This document shows, piece by piece, positions 9,015 through 17,035 of a DNA stretch of 38,812 nt. The stretch is from the NCBI GenBank assembly GCA_937974245.1, contig CALJKV010000116.1, positions 1 through 38,812 of the forward strand, written 5' to 3'. The notes beneath the pieces were generated by a model, which saw nothing but the letters and a program-made list of their open reading frames with translations, did not search any database and had not been told where the DNA came from. The position numbers and the translations under genes are program-made. The first letter of the stretch is position 1. Every line of letters begins with the position of its first letter. Origin of the DNA: an uncultured Chloroflexota bacterium (GTDB taxonomy: Bacteria; Chloroflexota; Anaerolineae; Aggregatilineales; Phototrophicaceae).

Positions 9015-9953
9015 ATGAAAGCGATTATCTGTACAAAATACGGCTCTGCGGATTATCTCAAACTGCAAGATGTTCCGAAACCCACGCCGAAGGACAACGA
9101 AGTCCTGATTAAGATGCACGCGACCTCCGTCACCGCCAGCGATGTCCTCATGCGGGCGCTGGATGCCAAGCTGATGTTCAGGATCATCATTCAGATGGCA
9201 ATGGGCTTTGGCAAGCCACGTAACCCGATTCTCGGCATGGTCGGGGCGGGAGTGGTGAAGTCCGTCGGCAAGGACGTAACCACGTTCAAGCCGGGTGATG
9301 AAGTGTTCGCCTACGGTTCCAAGTCCATGTCGCAGATTCGCTGGGGGTTTTACGGCGAGTATATGTGTCTGCCGGAGGACTGGAATATCGCACACAAGCC
9401 GGAAAACCTCACATTTGAGGAGGCAACCGCGATTCCCTACGGGACACTGCTAGCGATGCACGTTATGGAAAAAACTGACATCCAGCCGGGGCAAAACGTG
9501 TTGATCTACGGTGCGTCAGGCAGTATTGGCACTATGGCGATTCAGCTTGCCAAGCACGCTGGAGCCGAAGTGACCGCTGTATGTAGTAGCCGTAACTTCG
9601 ACATGGTGACATCGCTCGGCGCGGACAAGGTGATTGACTACACCCGCGATGATGCCGTTGCTCAATTGGCGCGTTACGACTGGGTGCTGGATACCGTCGG
9701 AGGGAAGAAAACATCGCCGCTGAAAGACGCCAGCAAAACCGCCCTGACAGCCAATGGGCAATATCTCTCGGTAGATAAAGGGACACCCACCGTCAGCCGC
9801 GACAAGTTCCTACGGGTGAAAGAACTGGCAGAGCAAGGCATCCTGAAACCCATTATTGACCGCCGCTACTCGCTGGACGAGATGGTCGAGGCCCACAAGT
9901 ATGTCGAGACAGGGCACAAGCGTGGCAACGTGATCGTGACCATCGGTACATAG
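9015..9953 (+). CDS. NAD(P)H-dependent quinone oxidoreductase-like protein (MDR superfamily)
   Basis: A complete 312-residue medium-chain reductase. The GroES-like domain covers about residues 1-130 (MKAIICTKYG, PTPKDNEVLIK, FKPGDEVFAYG). The Rossmann NADPH-binding motif YGASGSIGTMAIQLAKHAGA lies near residues 155-175, and a C-terminal YSLDEMVEAHKYVETGHKRGNVIV closes the family pattern. Zinc ligands are absent, so it fits zeta-crystallin-like reductases of quinones or reactive carbonyls, acting in the cytosol. GGGAG lies about 10 nt before ATG 9015. It starts 145 bp after LAL2, and small gene B follows after 19 bp, suggesting an operon. A truncated paralogue at 1-357 lies in the LAL1 neighbourhood. 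Confidence 0.92.
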   Translation: MKAIICTKYGSADYLKLQDVPKPTPKDNEVLIKMHATSVTASDVLMRALDAKLMFRIIIQMAMGFGKPRNPILGMVGAGVVKSVGKDVTTFKPGDEVFAYGSKSMSQIRWGFYGEYMCLPEDWNIAHKPENLTFEEATAIPYGTLLAMHVMEKTDIQPGQNVLIYGASGSIGTMAIQLAKHAGAEVTAVCSSRNFDMVTSLGADKVIDYTRDDAVAQLARYDWVLDTVGGKKTSPLKDASKTALTANGQYLSVDKGTPTVSRDKFLRVKELAEQGILKPIIDRRYSLDEMVEAHKYVETGHKRGNVIVTIGT

Positions 9954-9972
9954 CCGCAGTAGGGACACGACA

Positions 9973-10212
9973 ATGTCTGAGCAATCAGAGTTCCACAGCA
10001 CATCCCCCGAAACTCTGGTCTATGAGATAAGAGTCAAGGGGCATCTTAACAATCAATGGCAGAGCTGGTTTGACGGAATGACGATTGAACTTGAAGCCGA
10101 TGGCATCTCACGGATATATGGTTCTGTGGCTGATCAAGCGGCGCTACATGGGCTACTGCGTAAAGTGCGTGACTTAGGACTGCCCCTAATCTCAGTCACT
10201 GCCATTCAGTAG
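9973..10212 (+). CDS. Small conserved LAL-associated protein, copy B
   Basis: A 79-residue protein with the family core: VYEIRVKGHLNNQW, SWFDGMTIELEADG, then YGSVADQAALHGLLRKVRDL and a final PLISVTAIQ. Over about 60 residues it is close to copy A, sharing for example DQAALHGLL and KVRDLG. ATG 9973 has AGGGA about 8 nt upstream and lies 19 bp after the stop of the oxidoreductase gene, so the two are very likely co-transcribed downstream of LAL2. No signal peptide or membrane segment is visible, so it should be cytosolic. Its function is not known to me; the repeated pairing with LAL regulators is the main clue. Confidence 0.88.
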   Translation: MSEQSEFHSTSPETLVYEIRVKGHLNNQWQSWFDGMTIELEADGISRIYGSVADQAALHGLLRKVRDLGLPLISVTAIQ

Positions 10213-10327
10213 AGTCGTTATGAAGTGACACAATCAACCAGCGATCAAGTTACAGGCGGTCGCTGGTTGAAATTGGCACCGTCGGGAAATATGGTAACGG
10301 TAAACACATTGATGAGGATGAAAGACA

Positions 10328-10774
10328 ATGACGAAGGAAAGACTTTTGACGGTACGGTGGAATAACATATTGTCAGTGGGGTTAGGAGTCCCCACTTTAA
10401 TTTATGTTATCTTCGCATTCTCAACATCATTTTGGTTAGAAAAAGACGGGTTGATTGGTCTTGCAACCTTCGGTGCGCTGTTCTGAATAGTTATTGAGCT
10501 TCACACAGCAACGCGGTTCGCGTGGCTTCAGAAGAACTCAGCTAATTACGTTTCAGTCAAACAGGGGTATGCTCATCCACTTGCTTTAATCAGGTTGGCG
10601 TACAATGCAGTCTTCTGGGTATTCTTGCTTCCGTTTCTCACAACGATTGACTATGGTCTCGGATTTCTAGCCTTTACCATTGTTATCTTTGTTCGTTTGG
10701 CACTGAGCTTCTACACAAACAATGTCGCCAATCTAACTCCTGAGCAGTTTGACCGGTATCCATTTAGAATTTAG
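10328..10774 (+). pseudogene. Small membrane-protein gene interrupted by one in-frame TGA
   Basis: From ATG 10328 one frame runs 149 codons to TAG 10772 and is broken only by TGA at 10484-10486. Upstream it reads MTKERLLTVRWNN, then a membrane segment GVPTLIYVIFAF and GLATFGALF. Downstream it continues IVIELHTATRFAWLQ, then VFWVFLLPFLTTIDYG and AFTIVIFVRLALSFYTNN. The layout implies three or four membrane helices on both sides of the stop. A TGG-to-TGA change is the simplest explanation. I do not recognise the family. It lies between small gene B and the second debris repeat, so recent inactivation in a decaying accessory region fits, although translational readthrough cannot be excluded from sequence. 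Confidence 0.65.
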
Positions 10775-10840
10775 TTAACATCGGTATATGGGAAACCGAA
10801 GGCAATACCCCTTCTGCCCGAAAAGATTTGACGACATACA

Positions 10841-10894
10841 GTGCGCGTCGTCAGCACAGATCGGACACAAGAGGTCAAGAAATAGTGGAGACTT
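10841..10894 (+). repeat. IS3-type terminal-repeat-like sequence, copy 2
   Basis: The segment GCGTCGTCAGCACAG then ATCGGACACAAGAGG followed by a GAGACTT tail matches the copy at 4771, with divergence in the first 20 bases. It has the same orientation and the same position relative to the hairpin and the att-like core. Confidence 0.45.
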
Positions 10895-11008
10895 GACGAA
10901 TTGTTGAACCCGCGATCTGCACGTTATAGGATGAAAAAGAAAAGAGCTTCTCGGCTAAAATTGAGAAGCTCTTTATCCTATAGTCTTTTCGGGAGTGACG
11001 GGGATCGA
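10860..11008. repeat. 149-bp direct repeat, copy 2
   Basis: This is the second copy of 4788-4936, gapless and nearly identical, ending at the att-like core. Immediately to its right the sequence instead matches the leader of the gene at 21625, so this copy is a hybrid between the other two loci. Confidence 0.85.
10941..10974. terminator. Hairpin / terminator-like stem-loop, second copy
   Basis: The same perfect 12-bp stem (AAAGAGCTTCTC with GAGAAGCTCTTT, 10-nt loop) as at 4869-4902. It lies in the 392-bp gap between the broken membrane gene and the gene at 11167. Confidence 0.6.
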
Positions 11009-12096
11009 TCCCTCAGTGGATACTCAATTTTGCTCTTTCGTCCGAACTATTCTCCAGCAATCTATCAACTCCTCCAACGCCTGACAGCTTAGAGCCAGGA
11101 AATCTTCGTTCATTGCCTACCAATGTGCATTTTCGTTCGTAGATTTGCCAGATTGGTGAGGAGAAGATGATGAACGCGATACTCGATATGGAGACAATTT
11201 ACCGCCAGGAGCGGAAACGCTGGCTGCATGAGGAAGCACCACGCCGCTCTTTCCGTGACATTCTGACCGGCAGCGTGCCGTATTGGATCGTACTGGTTGC
11301 ATTGGTGCTATATGGCTTGTCAGCGCCGCATACATCGGGCGTGTTTGACAAGCTCACGCCAGGCTGGGGATTTATCGCTCCGATTGGAGTCGAGTTCGGT
11401 CTGCTGTACGCAGCATTCCGGCGACGGCTTGCTAAGTCCGAGAACGAGTCCCTGCCCTGGACATTGTGGGCGTTGGAAATCCTGCTGTTTCTAACGGCGA
11501 TGCTAGTCAACGGCGCAGGTTCGTTTACATCGGTGGTGGAAGCGGTGCAGCTTGAGAACCTGTCGTTTGCGGCCATTGTTGAGGGTTTCGGTAATCTGCC
11601 AGCGACCAGCCAGGCAGCCCTGATGATGGCTTTGCTGGCCGCATTTATCATCCCGATTGGGGCACTGGTGGCTGGTGACGGTCTGGCAGCACTGGCGTTG
11701 GATCGGCGCACGGGAAGCGATTTTCGTGAACAACGCTGGCAGGAGGTGGAATTCACGGTGATTTACCGCGCGGTCTTTGTCCGCTATTTGCAGCAGGGGA
11801 TTACCGAACGGGACGCACGACAGCGAGCCGCATCGGAAGTGAGGGGTTATCTGGCGAAGGGGAGTGTGTCCGGTGTCCGGCAACTGTCCACTGGAAACGG
11901 ACAGAGCGGACAAAACGGACAGGGAACGAACGGGCGGAACGGACACCAGGGGAGTGTAAAAGATCTTGTCCGTACCTTTCTGGATGCTAACCCTGACAAG
12001 GCGCAGCTATCCGTGAATCAAGTGCTATCCACCGTCAAGGATGCCGGTGTCAAAGCCGGACGGACAACGGTAGCCGAAGTGTTGCAGGAGAGGAAG
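10991..12096 (+). repeat. 1,106-bp direct repeat, left copy (att-like core, leader, membrane-protein gene)
   Basis: From the core GGGAGTGACGGGGATCGA at 10991 through the ERK codons near the end of the gene, this unit aligns without gaps to 21449-22554. The 176-bp noncoding leader differs at about a dozen positions by eye. The coding part differs mostly at third codon positions. Both copies point the same way and flank the respiratory operon. Confidence 0.85.
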
Positions 12097-12114
12097 CTGA
12101 ATATTGAATGTTAG
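11167..12114 (+). CDS. Membrane protein with C-terminal helix-turn-helix-like tail, copy 1 (SpdB/DUF2637-like architecture)
   Basis: A 315-residue protein. After a basic N terminus (YRQERKRWLHEEAPRRS) come about four membrane segments between residues 38 and 185: YWIVLVALVLYGL, then FIAPIGVEFGLLYAAF, LWALEILLFLTAMLVNGAG and ALMMALLAAFIIPIGALVAG. A soluble region follows, then a Gly/Asn/Gln-rich linker (residues about 245-265) and a tail, VRTFLDANPDKAQLSVNQVL to GRTTVAEVLQERK, that looks like a winged helix-turn-helix. This design resembles actinobacterial conjugation/spread proteins (SpdB, DUF2637), but I see no decisive match. GAGGAG lies just upstream of the tandem ATG codons at 11167/11170. 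A near-identical paralogue is at 21625-22566. It may belong to an integrative element. Confidence 0.75.
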   Translation: MMNAILDMETIYRQERKRWLHEEAPRRSFRDILTGSVPYWIVLVALVLYGLSAPHTSGVFDKLTPGWGFIAPIGVEFGLLYAAFRRRLAKSENESLPWTLWALEILLFLTAMLVNGAGSFTSVVEAVQLENLSFAAIVEGFGNLPATSQAALMMALLAAFIIPIGALVAGDGLAALALDRRTGSDFREQRWQEVEFTVIYRAVFVRYLQQGITERDARQRAASEVRGYLAKGSVSGVRQLSTGNGQSGQNGQGTNGRNGHQGSVKDLVRTFLDANPDKAQLSVNQVLSTVKDAGVKAGRTTVAEVLQERKLNIEC

Positions 12115-12219
12115 GTCGAAACTCATGTTCTGTCATATAAACGGCTAAGGAAGAACATTGTTGATAGTGTCTGGTGCTCAAGTTTTTGAGTAAGCGGTAC
12201 TGATGCCGTTGTTATTAAC

Positions 12220-13347
12220 CTAATTCTGCCACGAACGCAGCAGGAGAACGAGGTTTGGTATATCGTCTTCCGCCAGAATGCCCGCAAAACCATCCATCGT
12301 TGTTCCGGGACGCCCGGCCAGGATGAAGGCCGTAAGGTCAGCATCACTCTGCGCGGCGACAAAGGCGTTAGTGTGGAGGTTCGGACCGAGTCCCCCCGTA
12401 CCGTCTGCACCGTGACAGGATGAACAATTGTTGGTAAAGAGCGCCTGTCCCATTTGTTCCGGCGGCAGCAGCACCGCCACCTCGGATTGGGCGACAAATA
12501 ACTGATTTTTCTGTACCAGATCAATAATATTCTGAATGGATGCGGTTTGCGTGTCGTCCGCTTTTGCCAGCGCGATATTCAGATAATACTCGGCGTCAAC
12601 CTGGTCAAAATCACGGATAGCGAACAGGGCGCTGCTCAGGTAGACGTACAGTGGGGTATCATCCACGACAGTTTCACCGTTACGCCAGGCATCCAGTAAA
12701 GCCACCAGATCGTTGATCTGGTTGGGTGCCAGCACCGTCCCCCAGGTGGGCATTCCCCTGGCCGGACGCCCAAAAGAGATTGTGCTGCGATACCAGGCGC
12801 TGTCCAACCGGTTCAACCGCTGCGGGTCATTCAGCGCCGGGGCGCGGTCGGTTCCCAGGCCGTCTTTGCCGTGACACACAAAACACGTCCGGGTATAAAT
12901 GCGAGCGCCGTTGACCGGGTCAGGCGCGGTTGCAACCGGGACAATATCCAGGGCATTGGGTTCCCAGGCGCGGATAAAAGTAACCAGTTGGGTAACCTGC
13001 TGATCGGTGAATGGGCCGCCAAAAATCTGCCCCCAGGCGGGCATACTCGTTCCCGGCACGCCCGTTCGCATCAGATGGAATATCGCATCATCCGAGGTCA
13101 TATTCAGGAACTGCCGTGAATTCAGCGCCGGGCCAATATCGCCCTCGCCGTTTTCACCATGACAGGCGGCACAGTTTTCTGTGTACAGACCATTTCCTTC
13201 CGCAATCTTCAGCGTCAGGTCAGCGGCCTGCTGCTCCTGAATCCGAGACGGTTCACGGAAAATATAGACCTGAAATACGACAAAAATGGTCAGCGTCAAT
13301 CCAAAGGCCACAAAGATGAAGGGCGTATAGTTTTCCCTGGCACGCAT
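12220..13347 (-). CDS. Membrane-anchored trihaem cytochrome c of a bc-type complex
   Basis: A 375-residue protein with one N-terminal membrane helix (IFVAFGLTLTIFVVFQVYIF, about residues 11-30) and three cytochrome c domains with haem-binding CAACH (59-63), CFVCH (155-159) and CSSCH (308-312). Each domain has a downstream methionine candidate for the sixth haem ligand (SMPAW, GMPTW and TTMDG). The region at about 230-290 between domains 2 and 3 has no haem motif. It is the last gene of the minus-strand Rieske/cytochrome b operon, 11 bp after the Rieske gene, and should accept electrons from the Rieske centre outside the membrane. It replaces cytochrome c1/f in position, not in fold. The paralogous haem modules suggest tandem domain expansion. 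Confidence 0.9.
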   Translation of the reverse strand: MRARENYTPFIFVAFGLTLTIFVVFQVYIFREPSRIQEQQAADLTLKIAEGNGLYTENCAACHGENGEGDIGPALNSRQFLNMTSDDAIFHLMRTGVPGTSMPAWGQIFGGPFTDQQVTQLVTFIRAWEPNALDIVPVATAPDPVNGARIYTRTCFVCHGKDGLGTDRAPALNDPQRLNRLDSAWYRSTISFGRPARGMPTWGTVLAPNQINDLVALLDAWRNGETVVDDTPLYVYLSSALFAIRDFDQVDAEYYLNIALAKADDTQTASIQNIIDLVQKNQLFVAQSEVAVLLPPEQMGQALFTNNCSSCHGADGTGGLGPNLHTNAFVAAQSDADLTAFILAGRPGTTMDGFAGILAEDDIPNLVLLLRSWQN

Positions 13348-13358
13348 AACGATAATCC

Positions 13359-13853
13359 TTAAGTATAAGTGACTTGGGACGGATCGTGCTGATCGCGCTG
13401 AATAGGACTGCCGGTATCCACAACCACCTGCTTATCCCGAATTTCAATCGGGAACATATCCATCGGGCGCGGCGCAGGGCCGCTCACGATCTGGCCGGTG
13501 GGGTCGAAGATGGAACTATGGCAAGGACAGTGAAACCGCCCCTCATCCTCGCGCCAGGGGACAGTACAGCCCAGGTGGGTACACTGCTGCCAGAGTGCCA
13601 GCATCCCGCCGTCTTCAAGCCGGGAAATATAAAAGCGCCCCTTTTGAATGTGGTTGACCGTACCGGGGAGAAATTCATCCACCTGCCCGGCGACAACTTT
13701 TGACCCGAAGGCACCGGCCTCGATGCGGGGCTGGAAAAACCGCAGCAGCGCGATACCCGCCTGACCAAACAGGCCAAACAGAGAGGCTCCCCAGGCCATC
13801 TTGAGAAATCCCCGCCGGTCAAGCCCTGGTTTTTCACGATGATCTCGTATCAT
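13359..13853 (-). CDS. Rieske [2Fe-2S] iron-sulfur protein of cytochrome bc/b6f-type complex
   Basis: A 164-residue Rieske protein. DRRGFLKMAWG (residues 12-22) looks like a Tat-type signal that is probably kept as the membrane anchor, with the helix ASLFGLFGQAGIALL. The two cluster-binding boxes are CTHLGC (91-96) and CPCHSS (109-114), giving ligands Cys91, His93, Cys109 and His112 plus the disulfide cysteines Cys96 and Cys111. GPAPRPMD, the usual Pro loop, follows. It takes electrons from quinol oxidised by the cytochrome b subunits encoded just upstream and passes them to the trihaem cytochrome c encoded just downstream. GAGG precedes ATG 13853. Confidence 0.95.
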   Translation of the reverse strand: MIRDHREKPGLDRRGFLKMAWGASLFGLFGQAGIALLRFFQPRIEAGAFGSKVVAGQVDEFLPGTVNHIQKGRFYISRLEDGGMLALWQQCTHLGCTVPWREDEGRFHCPCHSSIFDPTGQIVSGPAPRPMDMFPIEIRDKQVVVDTGSPIQRDQHDPSQVTYT

Positions 13854-13884
13854 AACTAAACCTCAATCGTGCCTATCTGCATGG

Positions 13885-14658
13885 TTAGAGTTCATTCAAG
13901 GGGTTGTATCCGTTAGGCATCTCCCAGGGCCAGTAGAGCTTAAACCCCGGCCCGCGAAAGAAGAAGCCACTCATCGTAAATACAAAGGCTGAAACCAGCA
14001 TGACCGTGAACGCGGCCAGCAGCAGTTCCCGGCGGGTCGCTTTCAGGCGCCACAACACCAGGAGCGGCAGCCCCACCAAGGCCAGCAGGATAGCTACCGG
14101 GAGCAGTCCCTGGGCGATCCACAGCGGCACGCTGTCACGCAGTAACTCACGCAGCGGAAAAGCGTTATCAATGACGATATAAAGCGGCATCACGATCAGG
14201 GTATAGATCATTGTGCCGAAGGTGATGCGCCGCCCGCGCCGCGATGCGAACCACACGCCCACATCGGCGCGGGAATAGTCCACGTAGGGCAGGGCAAACA
14301 AGAATGCAACCAGCACTGCCGGAATGAATATCCCCGCCGCGACCGGGTGCATGTGTTCCAGGAGTTCCTGCAACCCGACGAAATACCAGGGGGCTTTGGC
14401 CGGGTCGGTGGTAATCATGGGATTCGCGATTTCTTCAAGCGGCGCCTGTTTGACCAACGAAAACAGAAAAATGCCCAGAGTCACCAGCAGCAGCAGGATA
14501 ATTTCCCAGAGCAGCACCACCGGAAAAGAAAACACTGTGTTATCCGGCCCTTTGCCCACCATCGGGCCATCATCCGGCATTAACTCCACCAGAGCATAGC
14601 TTTTAGTGCTGTCCTTCGGGTAAATTTCGTCCGTAACCGGGGTTTCACTGTCTGGCAT
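13885..14658 (-). CDS. Cytochrome b C-terminal (subunit IV-like) subunit
   Basis: A 257-residue membrane protein that supplies the C-terminal half of a split cytochrome b. After an acidic N-terminal segment there is a helix (VVLLWEIILLLLVTLGIFLFSLV), then the conserved region ANPMITTDPAKAPWYFVG and a following helix HPVAAGIFIPAVLVAFLFALPY. Three further helices end with WPWEMPNGYN. Where most cytochromes b have PEWY at the quinol-oxidation site, this one reads APWY, with no glutamate at that position. GGAG lies close to ATG 14658. It is 20 bp downstream of the cytochrome b6-type gene and 31 bp upstream of the Rieske gene. The extra C-terminal helices make it longer than chloroplast subunit IV (about 160 residues). 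Confidence 0.9.
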   Translation of the reverse strand: MPDSETPVTDEIYPKDSTKSYALVELMPDDGPMVGKGPDNTVFSFPVVLLWEIILLLLVTLGIFLFSLVKQAPLEEIANPMITTDPAKAPWYFVGLQELLEHMHPVAAGIFIPAVLVAFLFALPYVDYSRADVGVWFASRRGRRITFGTMIYTLIVMPLYIVIDNAFPLRELLRDSVPLWIAQGLLPVAILLALVGLPLLVLWRLKATRRELLLAAFTVMLVSAFVFTMSGFFFRGPGFKLYWPWEMPNGYNPLNEL

Positions 14659-14678
14659 GATTGTCTCCGTATGTCCTT

Positions 14679-15434
14679 TTATTCATTCGCCGTTTCGGAC
14701 GGTTCTTGTTGGTCACTGGCCGCCAGCCCGCCGTCTTTACGCACGCGCCAGACATGCAGGGAGATGAACAGACCCAGCAAAACCGGTAAAGCCGCGACGT
14801 GCAGGGTGTAAAAACGGATGAGCGTGTTTTGCCCGACCTCCACGCCGCCTAACAGCATTTGGCGGATTTGCAGTCCCATGCCCGGTACATATCCGGCGAT
14901 GTTGGTTCCGACGGTAATTGCCCAATACGAGAGTTGATCCCAGGGCAGCAGATACCCGGTGAAACTCGCTCCCAGCGTGAACAACAGCAGGATAACACCC
15001 ACATTCCAGTTAAATTCGCGGGGCAGTTTGTACGCGCCGGTATAAAAGACCCGTGCCATGTGCAGAATCACCGCCAGCACCATCGCATGAGCCGCCCAGC
15101 GGTGCATGTTCCGGGTGAATTGACCCAACGGAACAGAAATCTGGATGTCCTTCATCGTGGTGTAAGCACGCTCCACCGAGGGGACGTAATAAAACATCAG
15201 GAGTACGCCCGAAAAGATCAGCACGCCGAACAAGATGGAGGAAATAATGCCCAGCCCGAATGAGTACGACCATTTGATACTCTTGCGGTTCACCTTCACC
15301 GGATGCAGGTGAAAAAAGATGTTGCTGGTCATCACCAACGAACGATCCAGCGGATTATCCGGCCAACCATGCCGGAAAAACGCTCGCCATACCCTTGATT
15401 TTGTCATCCGTTCAAATCGTGAAGAAAAACTCAT
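14679..15434 (-). CDS. Cytochrome b6-type diheme subunit (N-terminal cytochrome b)
   Basis: A 251-residue membrane protein with four core helices. The two b-haem ligand pairs are visible as His111/His125 (HRWAAHAMVLAVILH) and His212/His227 (HVAALPVLLGLFISLH). The 14-residue spacing in the second pair is the b6 pattern. GYLLPWDQLSYWA is the usual Qo-side segment after helix C. I chose ATG 15434 because GAGGA lies directly upstream and the family N terminus (RVWRAFFRHGWPDNPLD) follows; an open extension upstream to 15569 overlaps the preceding gene and has no family features. Together with the C-terminal subunit it oxidises menaquinol or another quinol in the cytoplasmic membrane. Confidence 0.93.
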   Translation of the reverse strand: MSFSSRFERMTKSRVWRAFFRHGWPDNPLDRSLVMTSNIFFHLHPVKVNRKSIKWSYSFGLGIISSILFGVLIFSGVLLMFYYVPSVERAYTTMKDIQISVPLGQFTRNMHRWAAHAMVLAVILHMARVFYTGAYKLPREFNWNVGVILLLFTLGASFTGYLLPWDQLSYWAITVGTNIAGYVPGMGLQIRQMLLGGVEVGQNTLIRFYTLHVAALPVLLGLFISLHVWRVRKDGGLAASDQQEPSETANE

Positions 15435-15508
15435 GGTTTCCTCTTTTCCTTCAGGCGGAGCGTCTGCCCCGCCTGAAAGGGTCCTATGAACGCTGGTAAT
15501 GTAGAAAC

Positions 15509-16990
15509 TTATTCCGAAGGTAACGTTTGCGCGTAAGCCAGCACGTCCGCGATGTCCTGCATCGTCCAACCTAACGCCATGCCCATAGGCATCGGCTCGC
15601 CAGGTTGCCCGAATGACCCTTTATGGAAGAATTCCCAGGGATTATCGGCGGCAATTGTGCCTACAAATTCCGGTTCATCCGCGCTGCCAAAGTTCATGGT
15701 TCTGCCGTCCACACCATGACACGCCGCGCAGGTTTCGCCGAACAGGTCGCGCCCGTTGCGCGGGTCACCATTCACGACGCCATCAGCACCAACATACGCG
15801 GAGATGTCCGTCGCTTCCTGTTGGAGGAAGACAACCAGTGCATTCAGTGCGGCCTCGTCCATCATCCCGGAGAAGTCATGGTCAGCGTTAGCCGTACCGT
15901 TAAGCCAGCCCAAGGCCTCATCGGATGACATCGCTGCCGCGCCTAACACGCCGGGGAAGCCGGTAGCGTGGGAACCGGAACCATACACACCGTCCGCGCC
16001 CATATAATCCCAACCGTGACATTCTTTACAGCGCCAGGTATCCGTGCCGCTGCGGGTATTGGTGGATTGGGTCGCCCAGAGTGCCTGATCGCCTTCCGGT
16101 GCTTCTATCCCTAATGCTTCCCACCATTTGTCATAAAGCTGCCCGCCCTGGCTCAGCGCGGCGTCGGTGGTGAGGGTTTCGGCATAAGCCAGCACATCCG
16201 CAACATCCTGGTTTGACCAACCGTTGCCGATAGCGGAAGGCATCGGCCAGCCGGGTTGCCCGAACCGAACTTTGTGGATGAATTCCCAGGGGTTATCTCC
16301 GGCGACGTGCCCGATGAATTCCGCATCACCAATTGCACCGAAATTGATGGCATTCCCTGCGGGGCCGTGACATAGTACACAGACTCCCCCATACAGAGTT
16401 TCGCCATTGCTTGCGTCGCCGTTGGAGTTCTTATCGGCATTCAGCAGTTCACTGTCATCAATCAGTGAGGTGGTAATAAAAGCTGCCAGATCAGCGAGGT
16501 CATGTTCATCCATGACCGTTGAGAAATCATGATCGGGGTTCGTTCCGCCGGAAAGCGCCGCGATAACCTCATCAACCGACTTGCTGCTGGCGGCCATCAC
16601 ACCGGGGAATCCCGTGAAGTGCGAACCAGAGCCATACGCACCATCCGCCCCCAGGTAATCCCAGCCGTGACATTCTTTACAGCGCCAGGTATCCGCGCCG
16701 CTGCGGGTGTTGGTGGATTGGGTTGCCCAGAGGGGATGATCCTCTTCCGGCCCACTCATTTCGTGGGCGTGTTCCTCCTCCTCGCCTTCCATGTGCTCTT
16801 CTTCACCACCCGCAATGGCTGTCCACCAGGTATCGTAAATCTGGCCGCCTCTTACGGCGTTGGCTTCCTCATCCTGTGCTACTGCGGTCTGGCTGGTGAA
16901 CAGAATCAGGCTAAGGCTGACGAGCAGCAGCCCGGAAAGAAATAAAATCCCAAATAGATATGTCTTTTTTCTCGTGAACTTGTGGATCAT
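15509..16990 (-). CDS. Exported or membrane-anchored tetrahaem cytochrome c built from a duplicated diheme unit
   Basis: A 493-residue protein with an N-terminal hydrophobic signal or anchor (YLFGILFLSGLLLVSLSLIL, about 11-30) followed by four haem motifs: CKECH (104-108), CVLCH (204-208), CKECH (321-325) and CAACH (421-425). Two halves of about 220 residues repeat each other: GGQIYDTWW/GGQLYDKWW, LWATQSTNTRSGxDTWRC, GSGSHxTGFPGV and DNPWEF. An acidic, His-containing insert (about residues 61-85, GGEEEHMEGEEEEHAHEM) is present only in the first half. ATG 16990 is preferred; a TTG two codons upstream is possible, and GGAAGGA is about 11 nt upstream. It lies between the flavoprotein and cytochrome b genes and probably carries electrons on the outer face. 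Confidence 0.9.
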   Translation of the reverse strand: MIHKFTRKKTYLFGILFLSGLLLVSLSLILFTSQTAVAQDEEANAVRGGQIYDTWWTAIAGGEEEHMEGEEEEHAHEMSGPEEDHPLWATQSTNTRSGADTWRCKECHGWDYLGADGAYGSGSHFTGFPGVMAASSKSVDEVIAALSGGTNPDHDFSTVMDEHDLADLAAFITTSLIDDSELLNADKNSNGDASNGETLYGGVCVLCHGPAGNAINFGAIGDAEFIGHVAGDNPWEFIHKVRFGQPGWPMPSAIGNGWSNQDVADVLAYAETLTTDAALSQGGQLYDKWWEALGIEAPEGDQALWATQSTNTRSGTDTWRCKECHGWDYMGADGVYGSGSHATGFPGVLGAAAMSSDEALGWLNGTANADHDFSGMMDEAALNALVVFLQQEATDISAYVGADGVVNGDPRNGRDLFGETCAACHGVDGRTMNFGSADEPEFVGTIAADNPWEFFHKGSFGQPGEPMPMGMALGWTMQDIADVLAYAQTLPSE

Positions 16991-17035
16991 GCTCAATTTT
17001 CCTTCCCGTTTATCTTGATCTATTCTTGAAGGGGG

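Noticed and set aside
15435..15569. Upstream extension of the cytochrome b6-type gene
   Set aside because: It overlaps the preceding cytochrome c gene's end, has no conserved residues, and a good ribosome-binding site supports ATG 15434.
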